Shown here piece by piece: positions 18,073-27,097 of a stretch of DNA of 51,991 nucleotides (its first letter is position 1; every line of letters begins with the position of its first letter). Origin of the DNA: Sulfuritalea sp. GTDB taxonomy: Bacteria > Pseudomonadota > Gammaproteobacteria > Burkholderiales > Rhodocyclaceae. The position numbers and the translations under genes are program-made. The stretch lies in assembly GCF_017302275.1 (NCBI RefSeq), contig NZ_JAFLDR010000028.1:1-51991 (forward strand), given 5' to 3'. The notes under the pieces are model-generated. The model had not been told where the DNA came from and did not search any database. It saw nothing but the letters and a program-made list of their open reading frames with translations.

Positions 18073-21000
18073 CTATACGCGGCCCGACTGGACTTCCTCA
18101 CGCAAGCGCGCCAGCGCCTGCAGCAGTTCGTCGCGCGGAGCGTACAGATCTGAAAACTGCCTGCGTGCCGCTTCCCTGTCCTCGCGCGCGAGTCGATCGA
18201 TCTCGCAACCCACCGCATGCACACGCTCGTGAGCCTGCTCGACGTGTTGAAAACTGGCGTAGCTGCCATAGCGATCGCGGCCGGACAGGTCCAGCCAGTG
18301 CCCGAAACGGCAAGCGTGCGGGTCCAATGGTGGCGACGGGGCGGTGTGGCCCGGGGGTGACTTGATCGTGGCCTCCAGTTGCGAGGTCCAGCACAGGTGA
18401 TCGATTTCGACGGTCAGCAACGGCAGATCCTCGCGCGGCCATATCGGTACGTCGCGCCATTCCGGCGGTTGCCGCCAGGCGGCGATCCAGGACGGAAGTT
18501 CTCCCGCCGGCATGGGGCGGGCGATGGCATAGCCCTGGGCCAGCTCGCAGCCGAGCTGCAACAGGAGGCGGCCATGGCGAATCGACTCGACGCCCTCGGC
18601 AATGACGTTGCGCCTGAAGGCGGCGGCGAGGCCGACGATGCTATCGACGATGGAGAGGTCGTCCGGGTCGGCCAGCATGTCGCGGATGAAGGACTGGTCG
18701 ATTTTCAGGGTATCGGCACGCAGCTGCTTCAGGTAGGAGAGTGACGAGTAGCCGGTGCCGAAGTCGTCGATGGCAAAGCTGATACCCAGTGCCCTGCAAT
18801 CCTCGATCACGCGCGACACCTTGGCGAGGTCATCGAGTGCGGTTGTCTCGAGGACTTCCAGTTCCAGTCGATGCGCTGCGACGGCCGGGTGGCGCGCAAG
18901 AAGTTCGCGCAGGTTTTCCACGAAGCCATCGGTGTGCAACTGCTCGGCGGCGATGTTTACGCTGAGCTTCAGGTCGCGGTTGCCCATGCTCCAGGCTTCG
19001 TACTGGCGTATCGCATTGCTCAGTATCCACCCTCCCAGCGGCGCATGCAGGCCCACCAGTTCAACCGTCGACATGAATTCGCCCGGATCGAGCAAGCCGC
19101 GCTCCGGGTGCTGCCAGCGGACAAGTGCTTCCGCGCCGACGACCTGCCCGCTGCGCATGTTGACCTGAGGCTGGAAGTACAGGACCAACTGGTCTTTGCC
19201 CATGGCATCCTGCACGGCCCTGCGCGATTCGCGCCGCATTTCGGAAATGCGGTCGTGCTCGGCGTCGAACAGGGTAAACCGATTCCTGCCTCCCTGCTTG
19301 GCCAGGTACATGGCCTGGTCGGCATGGCGCAGCAGCATGTCCGGATCGTCGCCGTCCAGCGGATACAGGGTGACACCCATGCTGCAAGAGACGCGTGCCT
19401 CGCCCTCTCTGAGGAAAAAGGGACGTACCATGGCGTCGCGTATGCGTTCGAGCGCGATTTCGCATTCCTCGAAACTGGTCAGGCTGCCCAGCAGCAGCAC
19501 GAATTCGTCGCCGCCCATTCGGCTGACCGTGTCGCCGGCCCTGACGCGGGCCTGCAGGCGGCGGGAGGCTTCGACCAGCAAGGTGTCGCCGGCGGCGTGG
19601 CCCCAGGTGTCGTTGATCGCCTTGAATTCATCCAGGTCCAGATAGCAGACCGCCAGCAGCTTTTCGGAACGGCGGGCCTGGGCGATTGCCTGGTACAGCC
19701 GATCGGACAGCATGCGCCGGTTGGGCAAGCCGGTCAGTGTATCGAAGTAGGCCATTTGCTCGAGGCGCTTCTGCGATTCGCGCAGCGCGCTGACGTCGCT
19801 CGACAAGCCGATGAAATGCCGGATTCTTCCGCGCCTGTCGCGCACGGCGGAAATGCTGGTCTGCTGCACGTATAGCGACCCGTCCTTGCGGCGATTGACC
19901 AGTTCGCCGCGCCAGAAACCGGTTCGCAGGAGGTTATCCCACATCTCCCGATAGAACTCCGGACGCTGCTCTCCGGAAGAAAGGAAGCGCGGATTGCGTC
20001 CCAGCACCTCGTCTCGGGAGTATCCGGTCAAGGCGAGGAAGGTGTCGTTGGCATCGATCACCGCGCCGCTCGAATCGGTGATCATGATGCCCTCCTGCGC
20101 GTGTTCGAAGACGCCGGCGGCAAGTTGCAGGCGCTCCTTGCTGCGACGCAAGGCGGTATTGCTGACCGCGATGTACCAGAGCGCGGCCAGCAGTAGCGAG
20201 ATGATCGACGCGGCGGCGAGGAACAGCGGCTTGCCGTAACGCGCAATGGCGTCGGACAGTTCGACTGGCAGGTCGGCATACGGCTCGAGGCGGAATTCGA
20301 GGAACAGGTCGTGGATGCTCTGGTAATTCTGCGGCAGGGTCCAGCCGTGGATGCCGGCGGCGCGCGCCGCCGGATGTTCAGGGCGCATGTCGAGCAGCGC
20401 TATCAGCAGGTCGCGCGCGAGTTCCTCGGAAACATGATCGAGTCGTGCAAATGGCCACTGCGGATAGAGTTGGGTACTGTGCTGGTAGGGAAAATTGGCG
20501 GTCTGGCGGGGGCTGATCACCTGCAATCGGGACGGATCCAGCGCTCCGGCCGCGGTCAGGTTCTCGATCAGGTCGGAGCGGATGAATCCGGCGTCCGCCG
20601 TTCCGTCGAGCACGCTTTCGATGACATTGTCTTGGCTCCGCAACTCGATTACGCCGCCCAGGTCGCGTGCCAGTTCGATGCCGGCATGGCGGGCTTCGCG
20701 CAGGTGCACCTGCCAGCCGCCGAAGCCCTTGACGTCCGGCACCGCGACCCGCTTGCCGCGCAGGTCGGCATAGGTCTTCAGGTCGTCGCGACCGGCACGG
20801 GCTATGGCCACGCCGCCGAAGCGGCCCACCGGCCCTTGCGGCCCGGCGGTGCGCATGGTCGCGATGTGCGAGATGCGACCACCGGATTCGAGTGCGACAT
20901 AGTGACCGCTGTTGGTGATGGCGAGGTCGATCCGACGCTGCGCGATGGCCGGACCGAATTCGTCCAAGGTCAGCGGCACGATGCTGAAGCGGCGAGGCGC

Positions 21001-21210
21001 CAGCTTGCTTTCAAGGAATTCGGCGTGGGCCTGCCACTCCGCGCGCGCGCGTTCCGGGCCGCGAAATGCCAGTACCCCGATGCGCAGGGGTTCGGCGGCA
21101 ACAGGCGCTCCCCCGGGCTGCGCGGCGAATGCAGGTCCGGCCTGCTGCAAGATGCAGAATACCAGCCCCAGGCGACGCAGGCTGGTGGTCAGGACAGGGA
21201 AATCAGGCAT
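18073..21210 (-). CDS. PhnD-like sensor, PAS-GGDEF-EAL-CZB c-di-GMP protein
   Basis: A 1045-aa membrane protein. It has a signal peptide (to about residue 29) and a periplasmic PhnD-like solute-binding domain (about 40-300; LRIGVLAFRG, DLAITNSGHYVAL). A membrane helix follows near 333-352, then PAS (about 365-480), GGDEF with intact MGGDEF, EAL with intact EALVRW and DDFGTGYSS. The C-terminus carries a zinc-binding CZB-like domain (HLCWTSQLEA, ACRFGHWL, and His residues in HVEQAHERVH). Both cyclase and phosphodiesterase motifs look catalytic. It converges on hoxC. A link between a periplasmic ligand, zinc or redox state and c-di-GMP is inferred. Confidence 0.88.
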   Translation of the reverse strand: MPDFPVLTTSLRRLGLVFCILQQAGPAFAAQPGGAPVAAEPLRIGVLAFRGPERARAEWQAHAEFLESKLAPRRFSIVPLTLDEFGPAIAQRRIDLAITNSGHYVALESGGRISHIATMRTAGPQGPVGRFGGVAIARAGRDDLKTYADLRGKRVAVPDVKGFGGWQVHLREARHAGIELARDLGGVIELRSQDNVIESVLDGTADAGFIRSDLIENLTAAGALDPSRLQVISPRQTANFPYQHSTQLYPQWPFARLDHVSEELARDLLIALLDMRPEHPAARAAGIHGWTLPQNYQSIHDLFLEFRLEPYADLPVELSDAIARYGKPLFLAAASIISLLLAALWYIAVSNTALRRSKERLQLAAGVFEHAQEGIMITDSSGAVIDANDTFLALTGYSRDEVLGRNPRFLSSGEQRPEFYREMWDNLLRTGFWRGELVNRRKDGSLYVQQTSISAVRDRRGRIRHFIGLSSDVSALRESQKRLEQMAYFDTLTGLPNRRMLSDRLYQAIAQARRSEKLLAVCYLDLDEFKAINDTWGHAAGDTLLVEASRRLQARVRAGDTVSRMGGDEFVLLLGSLTSFEECEIALERIRDAMVRPFFLREGEARVSCSMGVTLYPLDGDDPDMLLRHADQAMYLAKQGGRNRFTLFDAEHDRISEMRRESRRAVQDAMGKDQLVLYFQPQVNMRSGQVVGAEALVRWQHPERGLLDPGEFMSTVELVGLHAPLGGWILSNAIRQYEAWSMGNRDLKLSVNIAAEQLHTDGFVENLRELLARHPAVAAHRLELEVLETTALDDLAKVSRVIEDCRALGISFAIDDFGTGYSSLSYLKQLRADTLKIDQSFIRDMLADPDDLSIVDSIVGLAAAFRRNVIAEGVESIRHGRLLLQLGCELAQGYAIARPMPAGELPSWIAAWRQPPEWRDVPIWPREDLPLLTVEIDHLCWTSQLEATIKSPPGHTAPSPPLDPHACRFGHWLDLSGRDRYGSYASFQHVEQAHERVHAVGCEIDRLAREDREAARRQFSDLYAPRDELLQALARLREEVQSGRV

Positions 21211-21333
21211 TGCGCCATCCTACCCGATCGGAATGGCGCCGCACCAGCCCGACGATGCCGAACCTGCTCCCGCTGGCGACCGTGATGCGCGGATCGTGTA
21301 CACTGACGGCGGACTTCATGCTTCAATAATTCA

Positions 21334-22050
21334 TTGCAAAAGAACAAGAATCCCTTGCGCGCTCCAATTTTCCTCATTCCGACAGGCTTGCTGGCGATCA
21401 TTGCGGGGTGGATCGCCCATGGCGGCGGACTGCCGGATCCCGCGCAGGCGGTCGCGACCGTCGGGGATATCGTTGGCCTGCATCGTACCCATCCATTCGC
21501 TGTGACTTGCCTGCTGTTCTGCGCGCAGGTGCTGATGGCCGCGTTCGCGGTGCCCGGTAGTTCGCTCCTGTTGCTGGCCGCGGGTGCTGCCTGCGGATTG
21601 CTGGGCGGCACGTTGTTGAGCCTGTCGGCCTGCACGCTGGGTGCGGTGCTGACCATGCTTGGCTCGCGCCGTTTCCTGAGGGCGGCGGTGGTGCGGCGCC
21701 ACGGCGCCAGGTTGCGCGAACTGGATGCCGGCTTTGCCCGGGACGGTGCCTTCTACCTGTTCAGCCTGCGCATGCTGCCGATGATTCCGTTCGTGGTCGT
21801 CAATCTGGCCGCCGGCCTCACCGGCATGCGCTTGTGGACCTTCGCCTGGGTCAGTTTTGTCGGCATGTTCGCCAGCACCCTGGCCTACGCCCATGCCGGG
21901 GTCGAACTGGCCCGCGTCGGCTCCCCGCAGGGCCTGTTGTCGCCGGGCCTGCTGCTGGCGCTGGCCGCGATCGGCCTCGTGCCGCTGGTGAGCGGAAAGT
22001 TGCTGGAACGGCGCGGCGTGTTCGTCATGGCCGGCGCACGCGACCGATGA
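21334..22050 (+). CDS. VTT/TVP38-family membrane protein
   Basis: A 238-aa polytopic protein of the VTT (DedA/TVP38/SNARE-associated) type. The core PGSSLLLLAAGAACGLLGG and SLRMLPMIPFVVVNLAAG is typical. The family is linked to membrane lipid transport. The start is uncertain: the frame opens with TTG at 21334, another TTG lies at 21355, no ATG fits, and neither has a clear Shine-Dalgarno. The gene is coupled to the next one by an ATGA overlap (22047-22050). Confidence 0.8.
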   Translation: MQKNKNPLRAPIFLIPTGLLAIIAGWIAHGGGLPDPAQAVATVGDIVGLHRTHPFAVTCLLFCAQVLMAAFAVPGSSLLLLAAGAACGLLGGTLLSLSACTLGAVLTMLGSRRFLRAAVVRRHGARLRELDAGFARDGAFYLFSLRMLPMIPFVVVNLAAGLTGMRLWTFAWVSFVGMFASTLAYAHAGVELARVGSPQGLLSPGLLLALAAIGLVPLVSGKLLERRGVFVMAGARDR

Positions 22051-23405
22051 GCGCTTCGCTGCCGGCGCGCAACCTGGTCCTGTTCAATTACGACTGGGAT
22101 CGCATCGGGTTCGGGCGCTGGTTTGATGGATTTCCGCAGGATTCGATAGGGTTCGACCTGTTCAGCTTTCCGAGCAATGCCCATCTGGCGTTTTTCGACA
22201 TGGAACGCATGGTGGAACGCCTTGCCGCCCGTGCCGGCCGCGCCGGCTGGCGGGCGGTGATTTCCAACCACGAGCAGTTCGGCGCGCTCGCCGCCGCCTT
22301 GCTGGCGGAACGCATGGGCTGGCCCGGCACGCCGGTCGATGCCGTGCTGGCCTGCCAGCACAAGCTGCATGCGCGTGAAGTCCTGCAGCGGGTCGCCCCC
22401 GAAGCCAATGCGTCTTTCGCCCCGCTGGCTGCCCGCTACGGCGACCCGGCGCCCGACGGGCTCGACTACCCGCTGTTCGTCAAGCCGGTGAAGGCGGCGT
22501 TCTCCGTCCTCGCGCGCCGCGTTGAAAGCCGCGCCGAGTTGCACGCCCTGACGCGTTTCGGGGTCGGTGAACTGTGGGTCATACGCCACCTGGTCGAGCC
22601 CTTCGAACGCGTCGCGCGCAAGCGCCTGCCGCAGGCAGGCACGGCCCACCGCATGCTGATCGAGCGGCCCGTTGACGGGCAACAGTACAACCTCGACGGC
22701 TACGTCTTCGGCGGCGAACTGCGCGATCTGGGCATCGTCGAATCGGTGATGTATCCCGGCACGCAGGCCTTCATGCGTTTCGACTACCCGAGCCGGATCG
22801 ATGCACGGGTGCGACTGCAGGCGCTGGATGTGGCGCGACGCTTCCTGGCCGCCGTGGGTTACAGCCACGGCATGTTCAACATGGAGTTCTTCCACGATCC
22901 CGCCAGCGGCAAGCTCACGGTGATCGAATTCAATCCGCGCATGGCGGCCCAGTTTTCCGACCTGTACCTGCGGGTCGAGGGCGTCGACCTGCATCGCGTC
23001 GCACTGGAACTGGCCCACGGGCGCGATCCGGCGCTGCTGCCGCGCACGGTGCCGGTCGCCGGCGCCGCTTCCAGTTTGGTTTATCGCCTGTTCGATCCGA
23101 CGCTGCGCCCGCCAATGCCGCAACCCGAAAGGCAGCGGGAATTCGCCCGGCGCTTTCCCGACGCGCTGCTGTTCACCTTTCCCAAGCCGCGCGGCTCGAT
23201 GGCGCGGGATTACAAGTGGCTGGGCAGTTACCGCTACGGAATCGTGCACCTCGGCGGCCGCGATGCATACGACCTGCGGCGACGCTGCGAGGAGGCGAGC
23301 CGCTTGCTGGGCTGGCCGGCACCTTATGCCAGTTGCGACAGCGTGGTGCCGAACGGGTGGAAAGGCCCGCGGCCGGTTCCCCAACTCTCGATGGATACGA
23401 CGTGA
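22047..23405 (+). CDS. ATP-grasp domain protein
   Basis: A 452-aa cytoplasmic protein with an ATP-grasp core (about residues 110-310): YPLFVKPVKAAFSVL holds a nucleotide-binding lysine, MLIERPVDGQQYNLDGYV matches the family's middle section, and FNMEFFHD with VIEFNPRMA gives the metal-binding Glu/Asn set. Such enzymes ligate a carboxylate to an amine or thiol; the substrate is unknown. It sits between a VTT membrane protein and a YHS lipoprotein, overlapping both by a few bases, so the three are probably one operon. Confidence 0.8.
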   Translation: MSASLPARNLVLFNYDWDRIGFGRWFDGFPQDSIGFDLFSFPSNAHLAFFDMERMVERLAARAGRAGWRAVISNHEQFGALAAALLAERMGWPGTPVDAVLACQHKLHAREVLQRVAPEANASFAPLAARYGDPAPDGLDYPLFVKPVKAAFSVLARRVESRAELHALTRFGVGELWVIRHLVEPFERVARKRLPQAGTAHRMLIERPVDGQQYNLDGYVFGGELRDLGIVESVMYPGTQAFMRFDYPSRIDARVRLQALDVARRFLAAVGYSHGMFNMEFFHDPASGKLTVIEFNPRMAAQFSDLYLRVEGVDLHRVALELAHGRDPALLPRTVPVAGAASSLVYRLFDPTLRPPMPQPERQREFARRFPDALLFTFPKPRGSMARDYKWLGSYRYGIVHLGGRDAYDLRRRCEEASRLLGWPAPYASCDSVVPNGWKGPRPVPQLSMDTT

Positions 23406-24001
23406 TGAAGTTGCACTTCGGCGGCATGGTCCTCGCGCTGCTGCTTGCGCTTGCCCTATCCGGCTGCGGTTCCATGCTGGCGCAGAACCCAAGAGGCAAG
23501 CTGAAGCCGGTCAACGCGGTGGCTGAGGGCGCTGACGGCAGCGTCATGCTCAAGGGCGCGGATGTGGTGGCCTATTTCCAGCAGGGCAAGTACGTGCAGG
23601 GCAACCCGCGCTTGACCAGCACCTACGAGGAGGTCACCTTCCGTTTTGCCAGCCCCGAGCACAAGGCCATGTTCGATCGCGACCCGACCCGCTACCTGCC
23701 CCAGTACGGTGGCTATTGCGCCAACGGCATCGCCTATGGCATCCCCTGGGGCGGCGACGCCGATACCTGGAAGATCATCGGTGGCCGGCTTTTTATTTTC
23801 GGCGGGCAGGCTTCGAAGGATGCTTTCGGACTCGACGAAAAGCGCAACCTGGAGCTCGCGGACAAGTACTGGAAGGATGAAGTCGCCGGCAGCAACAGCT
23901 TCCTCCGGCGCATTTGGCGGCTGGTGGTCAAGGTGCCGCATTACCAGACCGGAGAGGAACTGGCCAGGGCCGTGGCCGACTCCCGGGCCAGGGCGCAGTA
24001 G
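23405..24001 (+). CDS. YHS-domain lipoprotein
   Basis: A 198-aa protein with a lipoprotein signal (LALALSGCGS, lipobox Cys near residue 21). The YHS-type module reads LKGADVVAYFQQGKYVQG, YEEVTFRFASPEHKAMFDRDP and YLPQYGGYCA. YHS domains occur in metal-handling and copper-related proteins. The TGATG overlap with the ATP-grasp gene (stop 23403-23405, start 23405) indicates coupled translation. The function is unknown. Confidence 0.8.
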   Translation: MKLHFGGMVLALLLALALSGCGSMLAQNPRGKLKPVNAVAEGADGSVMLKGADVVAYFQQGKYVQGNPRLTSTYEEVTFRFASPEHKAMFDRDPTRYLPQYGGYCANGIAYGIPWGGDADTWKIIGGRLFIFGGQASKDAFGLDEKRNLELADKYWKDEVAGSNSFLRRIWRLVVKVPHYQTGEELARAVADSRARAQ

Positions 24002-24019
24002 TTTGCCGCAGGTGTTTTC

Positions 24020-24457
24020 GTGCGCGAACTGATGAATGTCGATCTTGCCGGCGATCCGGCAGCCGACTGGTTCGCCAAGGACGAAATCGTCGCGGTCGTC
24101 TTTGCCCGGACGGACGGTGAACTGGCTAGCCGCGAAGGCCCCAATCGCTATTCCGCCGGTGACGCGTTGATCACCGGCTCCACCGGCGACCGCTGGAGCG
24201 TGTCGCGCGCCCGCTTCGAAGCCAGGTACCTGCCCGTCGCTCCGCTGCGAGCCGGGGAGGATGGCGGCTATCGCTCCCGACCGATACCGGTGCGGGCGAA
24301 ACAGATGGCCGCATCGTTCGCCGTTGCCCGCTCGGCCGGGGGCGACCTGCTGCACGGCGCGGCACGAGACTGGCTGCTGCAATATGCCCCGGGTGATTTC
24401 GGCATCGTCGAAGAGGCCCGCTTCCGAAAGGTCTATCGGCCGCTGCCGACTGCCTGA
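24020..24457 (+). CDS. PGDYG-domain protein
   Basis: A 145-aa soluble protein. The C-terminal stretch LLQYAPGDFGIVEEARFRKVYR matches the small PGDYG family named for this motif. The start is taken as GTG 24020, giving MRELMNVDL; ATG 24032 is an alternative. It lies 18 bp after the YHS lipoprotein gene and likely belongs to the same run. The biochemical role is unknown. It precedes hoxJ by about 60 bp, where a separate promoter may exist. Confidence 0.6.
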   Translation: MRELMNVDLAGDPAADWFAKDEIVAVVFARTDGELASREGPNRYSAGDALITGSTGDRWSVSRARFEARYLPVAPLRAGEDGGYRSRPIPVRAKQMAASFAVARSAGGDLLHGAARDWLLQYAPGDFGIVEEARFRKVYRPLPTA

Positions 24458-24516
24458 CGACGGGCGGGCGCGGCACGGTCCTCACAGCAGAGTGCCGGCT
24501 GAGGTACATTTCGCCC

Positions 24517-25911
24517 ATGAGCGCAAAGCCCCCATCGAATCCAGGCGCATTGCCCGAGCCGCAGATCGACGAGCCGCGTTCGGCCCTGACCGTCGAAATG
24601 CTCGCCGCCGCCGCCGGTGCCTCGGCGGAGGACGGAATCTGGCTCGACGTGATACGCAAGATGGACGAGGTCTATAACGACCTGCTGCAATACGAAGTGG
24701 CTCTGGAGGAGAAGAACGCGACGCTGGAGGACACCCAGCAGTTCATATCCTCGGTGCTGACCTCGATGTCCGACTTGCTGATCGTCTGCAGCCGGGCCGG
24801 GGTGATCGAAAGCGTGAATGCCGCGCTGGCCTCCCTGCTCGGCGTCGATGCCGATTCGCTGCACGGCTGCACGGTGTTCGATCTGTTTGCCGACGAGGAG
24901 TCGCGGCAGCGGGCCGGGCGCCTGTTCGGCGATCCCGACGGTCATGCCGTCGAGGACTGCGAGATGCTGCTGAAGGCGGCCAACGGCAGCGCGATTCCGG
25001 TCTCGCTCAACTGCACGCCACGCTATAACGGCGTCGGCAAGATGCTGGGCCTGGTCATTACCGGGCGCCCCGTGGGTGAATTGCGGCGCGCCTACCAGGC
25101 CTTGCGCCGCGCCCACGAGGACCTCAAGACCACCCAGCAGCAACTGGTCCACTCCGAGAAAATGGCCTCGCTGGGTCGATTGGTGGCGGGGGTCGCGCAT
25201 GAGCTGAACAATCCGATCAGCTTCGTCTACGGCAATACCGTGGCGCTGAAGAAATATGCGCTGCGCCTGGCGCGTTACCTCGCGGCGGTGCATGGCGAAT
25301 TGCCTTTGGATGAACGCGAGGCGCTGCGCGCCGAGCTGCGCATCGACCACATGCTGGACGACCTGCCGTCGCTGATCGACGGCACGGTGGAGGGGGCCGA
25401 GCGCACGCGCGACATCGTCGATGCGCTGAAGCGGTTTTCCGCGACGGATCGCGACGAGCGGCGCGCCTTCGACCTGGTCGAGGTGGTCGGGCGTGCCGTG
25501 CAGTGGGTGTGCAAGGCCACGGCGAACCAGTTCGAGGTCAAGCTCGATCTGCCGCCGACGATCGAGGTCACGGGCTCGCCGGGACAGTTGCAGCAGGTGG
25601 TGATGAATCTGGTCCAGAACGCGGCGGATGCCACCGAGAACGCCCGCGAGCGGCGGTTGGAAATTTCCGGGCGCGTCGAGGGCGGCATCGGCGTGATCGG
25701 GTTTCGCGACAGCGGGCCCGGCATTCCGACCGAGAACCTGCACAAGCTTTTCGATCCCTTCTTCACCACCAAGCCGGTCGGGCGCGGCACCGGCCTCGGC
25801 CTCGCCATCAGCTACGGCATCGTGGAACGGCATGGCGGCACCCTGTCGGCCGAAAACCATCCCAAAGGGGGCGCGCTGTTCGTGCTGCGCCTGCCGCTGG
25901 CCGGGGAATGA
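24517..25911 (+). CDS. hoxJ: HoxJ/HupT-type hydrogenase sensor histidine kinase
   Basis: A 464-aa soluble kinase without membrane segments. A coiled N-terminal region (YEVALEEKNATLEDTQQFI) is followed by PAS (about residues 85-190), the phospho-acceptor box EKMASLGRLVAGVAHELNNPISFVYGN and an HATPase domain with NLVQNAADAT, DSGPGIP and GRGTGLGLAIS. The HELNNPISFVYGN form is characteristic of HoxJ/HupT. In the known system H2-bound HoxBC blocks this kinase and frees HoxA. It lies 6.4 kb from hoxC, separated by unrelated genes. Its stop overlaps hoxV (ATGA). Confidence 0.88.
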   Translation: MSAKPPSNPGALPEPQIDEPRSALTVEMLAAAAGASAEDGIWLDVIRKMDEVYNDLLQYEVALEEKNATLEDTQQFISSVLTSMSDLLIVCSRAGVIESVNAALASLLGVDADSLHGCTVFDLFADEESRQRAGRLFGDPDGHAVEDCEMLLKAANGSAIPVSLNCTPRYNGVGKMLGLVITGRPVGELRRAYQALRRAHEDLKTTQQQLVHSEKMASLGRLVAGVAHELNNPISFVYGNTVALKKYALRLARYLAAVHGELPLDEREALRAELRIDHMLDDLPSLIDGTVEGAERTRDIVDALKRFSATDRDERRAFDLVEVVGRAVQWVCKATANQFEVKLDLPPTIEVTGSPGQLQQVVMNLVQNAADATENARERRLEISGRVEGGIGVIGFRDSGPGIPTENLHKLFDPFFTTKPVGRGTGLGLAISYGIVERHGGTLSAENHPKGGALFVLRLPLAGE

Positions 25912-26876
25912 GCGCCGGCATCGATCCGGGCTGCGTGCGCCTGACGCTGGGCAGCGCCCATGGCCGGATCAATGCGGTCGAGGTTTGCAGCGAGCGCCCG
26001 GCGGTGGCGCAGGCTTTGCGCGGGCGAAACGCCGGGCAGGCCGTGAGCCTGGTGCCCCTGCTGTTCGCGCTCTGCGGCAAGGCGCAGGGACACGCCGCGC
26101 GACTCGCGCTGGCCGCGGCGCGCGGCACCGCTTGCGCGGCGCACGTCGATCCCGGTATTGAGCACGAGGCGCTGCGCGAGCACCTGTGGCGCTGGCTGCT
26201 GGACCTGCCGCCGCTGCTGGGCGCGCCGACGATGCAGTTCGAGTTCGTCGAGGCGATGCGCTGGCTGAGCGGCGGGCACCGTGCCGAACTGGCGGCCTTC
26301 CTCGCCGGCCCACGCATCGAGGATCTGGGCTGGCGCCTGCGGGAGATCGAGGACGCCGGCGACGCGAAGCTGCATCTGTTGCCTGGGTTCGATGCGCACG
26401 GGTCGCTGGCGCACGTTCCCCGACTCGACGCCGGCTTTTGCAAGCGTCCGCAATGGCAAGGCGCGGCGGCCGAGACCGGTGCGTTTGCCCGGCGTGGATG
26501 CGGCGACGGCATGGCCGCGGGCGCGCTGGCCATGCGCTGGCTGGCGCGCCTGGCGGAACTGCGCGACTGGGCCGCGGGAAATCAAAAAGTCGGCGCCGGC
26601 GGCACGGCGAGCGCGGTTCCGGTGGAAGCGGGCTGCGGGCGCGCACTGGTGGAAACGGCACGCGGCTTGCTGATGCACGAGATCGTGCTGGAGGGCGAGC
26701 GCATCGCCGACTATTTCATCGTCGCGCCGACCGAATGGAACTTCCATCCGCAGGGCCCGCTGGCCGGCTGGCTGCTCGGGCGCGACGCGAGCGATCGCGA
26801 TGCCTTGGCGGGGTTCGCGGCGCGCGCGGTGGCCGCGCTGGATCCCTGCGTACGTTGGGAAATGGATTGGCTATGA
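25908..26876 (+). CDS. hoxV: HoxV/HupK large-subunit-like scaffold
   Basis: A 322-aa protein related to hydrogenase large subunits but catalytically altered. LVPLLFALCGKAQGHAARLA replaces the RxCGxCxxxH motif with a single CGxAQ. The C-terminal end reads LDPCVRWEM instead of DPCxxCxxH. HupK/HoxV is proposed to carry Fe(CN)2CO to the large subunit under aerobic conditions. AGCGRALVETARGLLMHEIVLEGERIADYFIVAPTEWNF matches the large-subunit C-terminal fold. It overlaps hoxJ by 4 bp. The C-terminal region includes the KVGAGGTAS copy of the interspersed motif. Confidence 0.82.
   Translation: MSAGIDPGCVRLTLGSAHGRINAVEVCSERPAVAQALRGRNAGQAVSLVPLLFALCGKAQGHAARLALAAARGTACAAHVDPGIEHEALREHLWRWLLDLPPLLGAPTMQFEFVEAMRWLSGGHRAELAAFLAGPRIEDLGWRLREIEDAGDAKLHLLPGFDAHGSLAHVPRLDAGFCKRPQWQGAAAETGAFARRGCGDGMAAGALAMRWLARLAELRDWAAGNQKVGAGGTASAVPVEAGCGRALVETARGLLMHEIVLEGERIADYFIVAPTEWNFHPQGPLAGWLLGRDASDRDALAGFAARAVAALDPCVRWEMDWL
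26584..26610 (+). repeat. Interspersed motif copy 6 (in hoxV)
   Basis: AAAAAGTCGGCGCCGGC, GG, CACGGCGA, again after an AT-rich flank (AATC). Reads KVGAGGTAS, a glycine-rich insert between two conserved helices. Confidence 0.7.
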
Positions 26877-26996
26877 GCTCCGACGATTTGCCTCGGCCAC
26901 CCGGCTCAACGTGAAGTGCCTTGTTCGAAGGTTCCCGTGATAGCCGCGCGCAGCGCGCCTGCCAATACCCCCCCCGCGAGGGGCGAGGCGGGAATT

Positions 26997-27048
26997 CGCG
27001 ACGCATGCGTCGCGCCGCCGCAGCCGGTTGGCTGTGCAAAGCCAACCG
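26997..27048 (-). repeat. Two-hairpin repeat unit, copy B
   Basis: On the minus strand: stem 1 CGGTTGGCT / AGCCAACCG (27048-27040 / 27033-27025), then the GGCTGCGGC linker, then the perfect 18-bp palindrome CGCGACGCATGCGTCGCG (26997-27014). The order and the linker equal copy A, while both stems changed on both sides. It lies in the 221-bp gap between the convergent hoxV and FAD oxidoreductase genes, flanked by a C8 run (26968-26975) and a G6 run near 27066; no gene was found in the gap. Confidence 0.75.
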
Positions 27049-27097
27049 TGGGCCGCGCAGCGGAAGGGGGGCGGGCAAATTAAGGTTTTCGCGTGTT

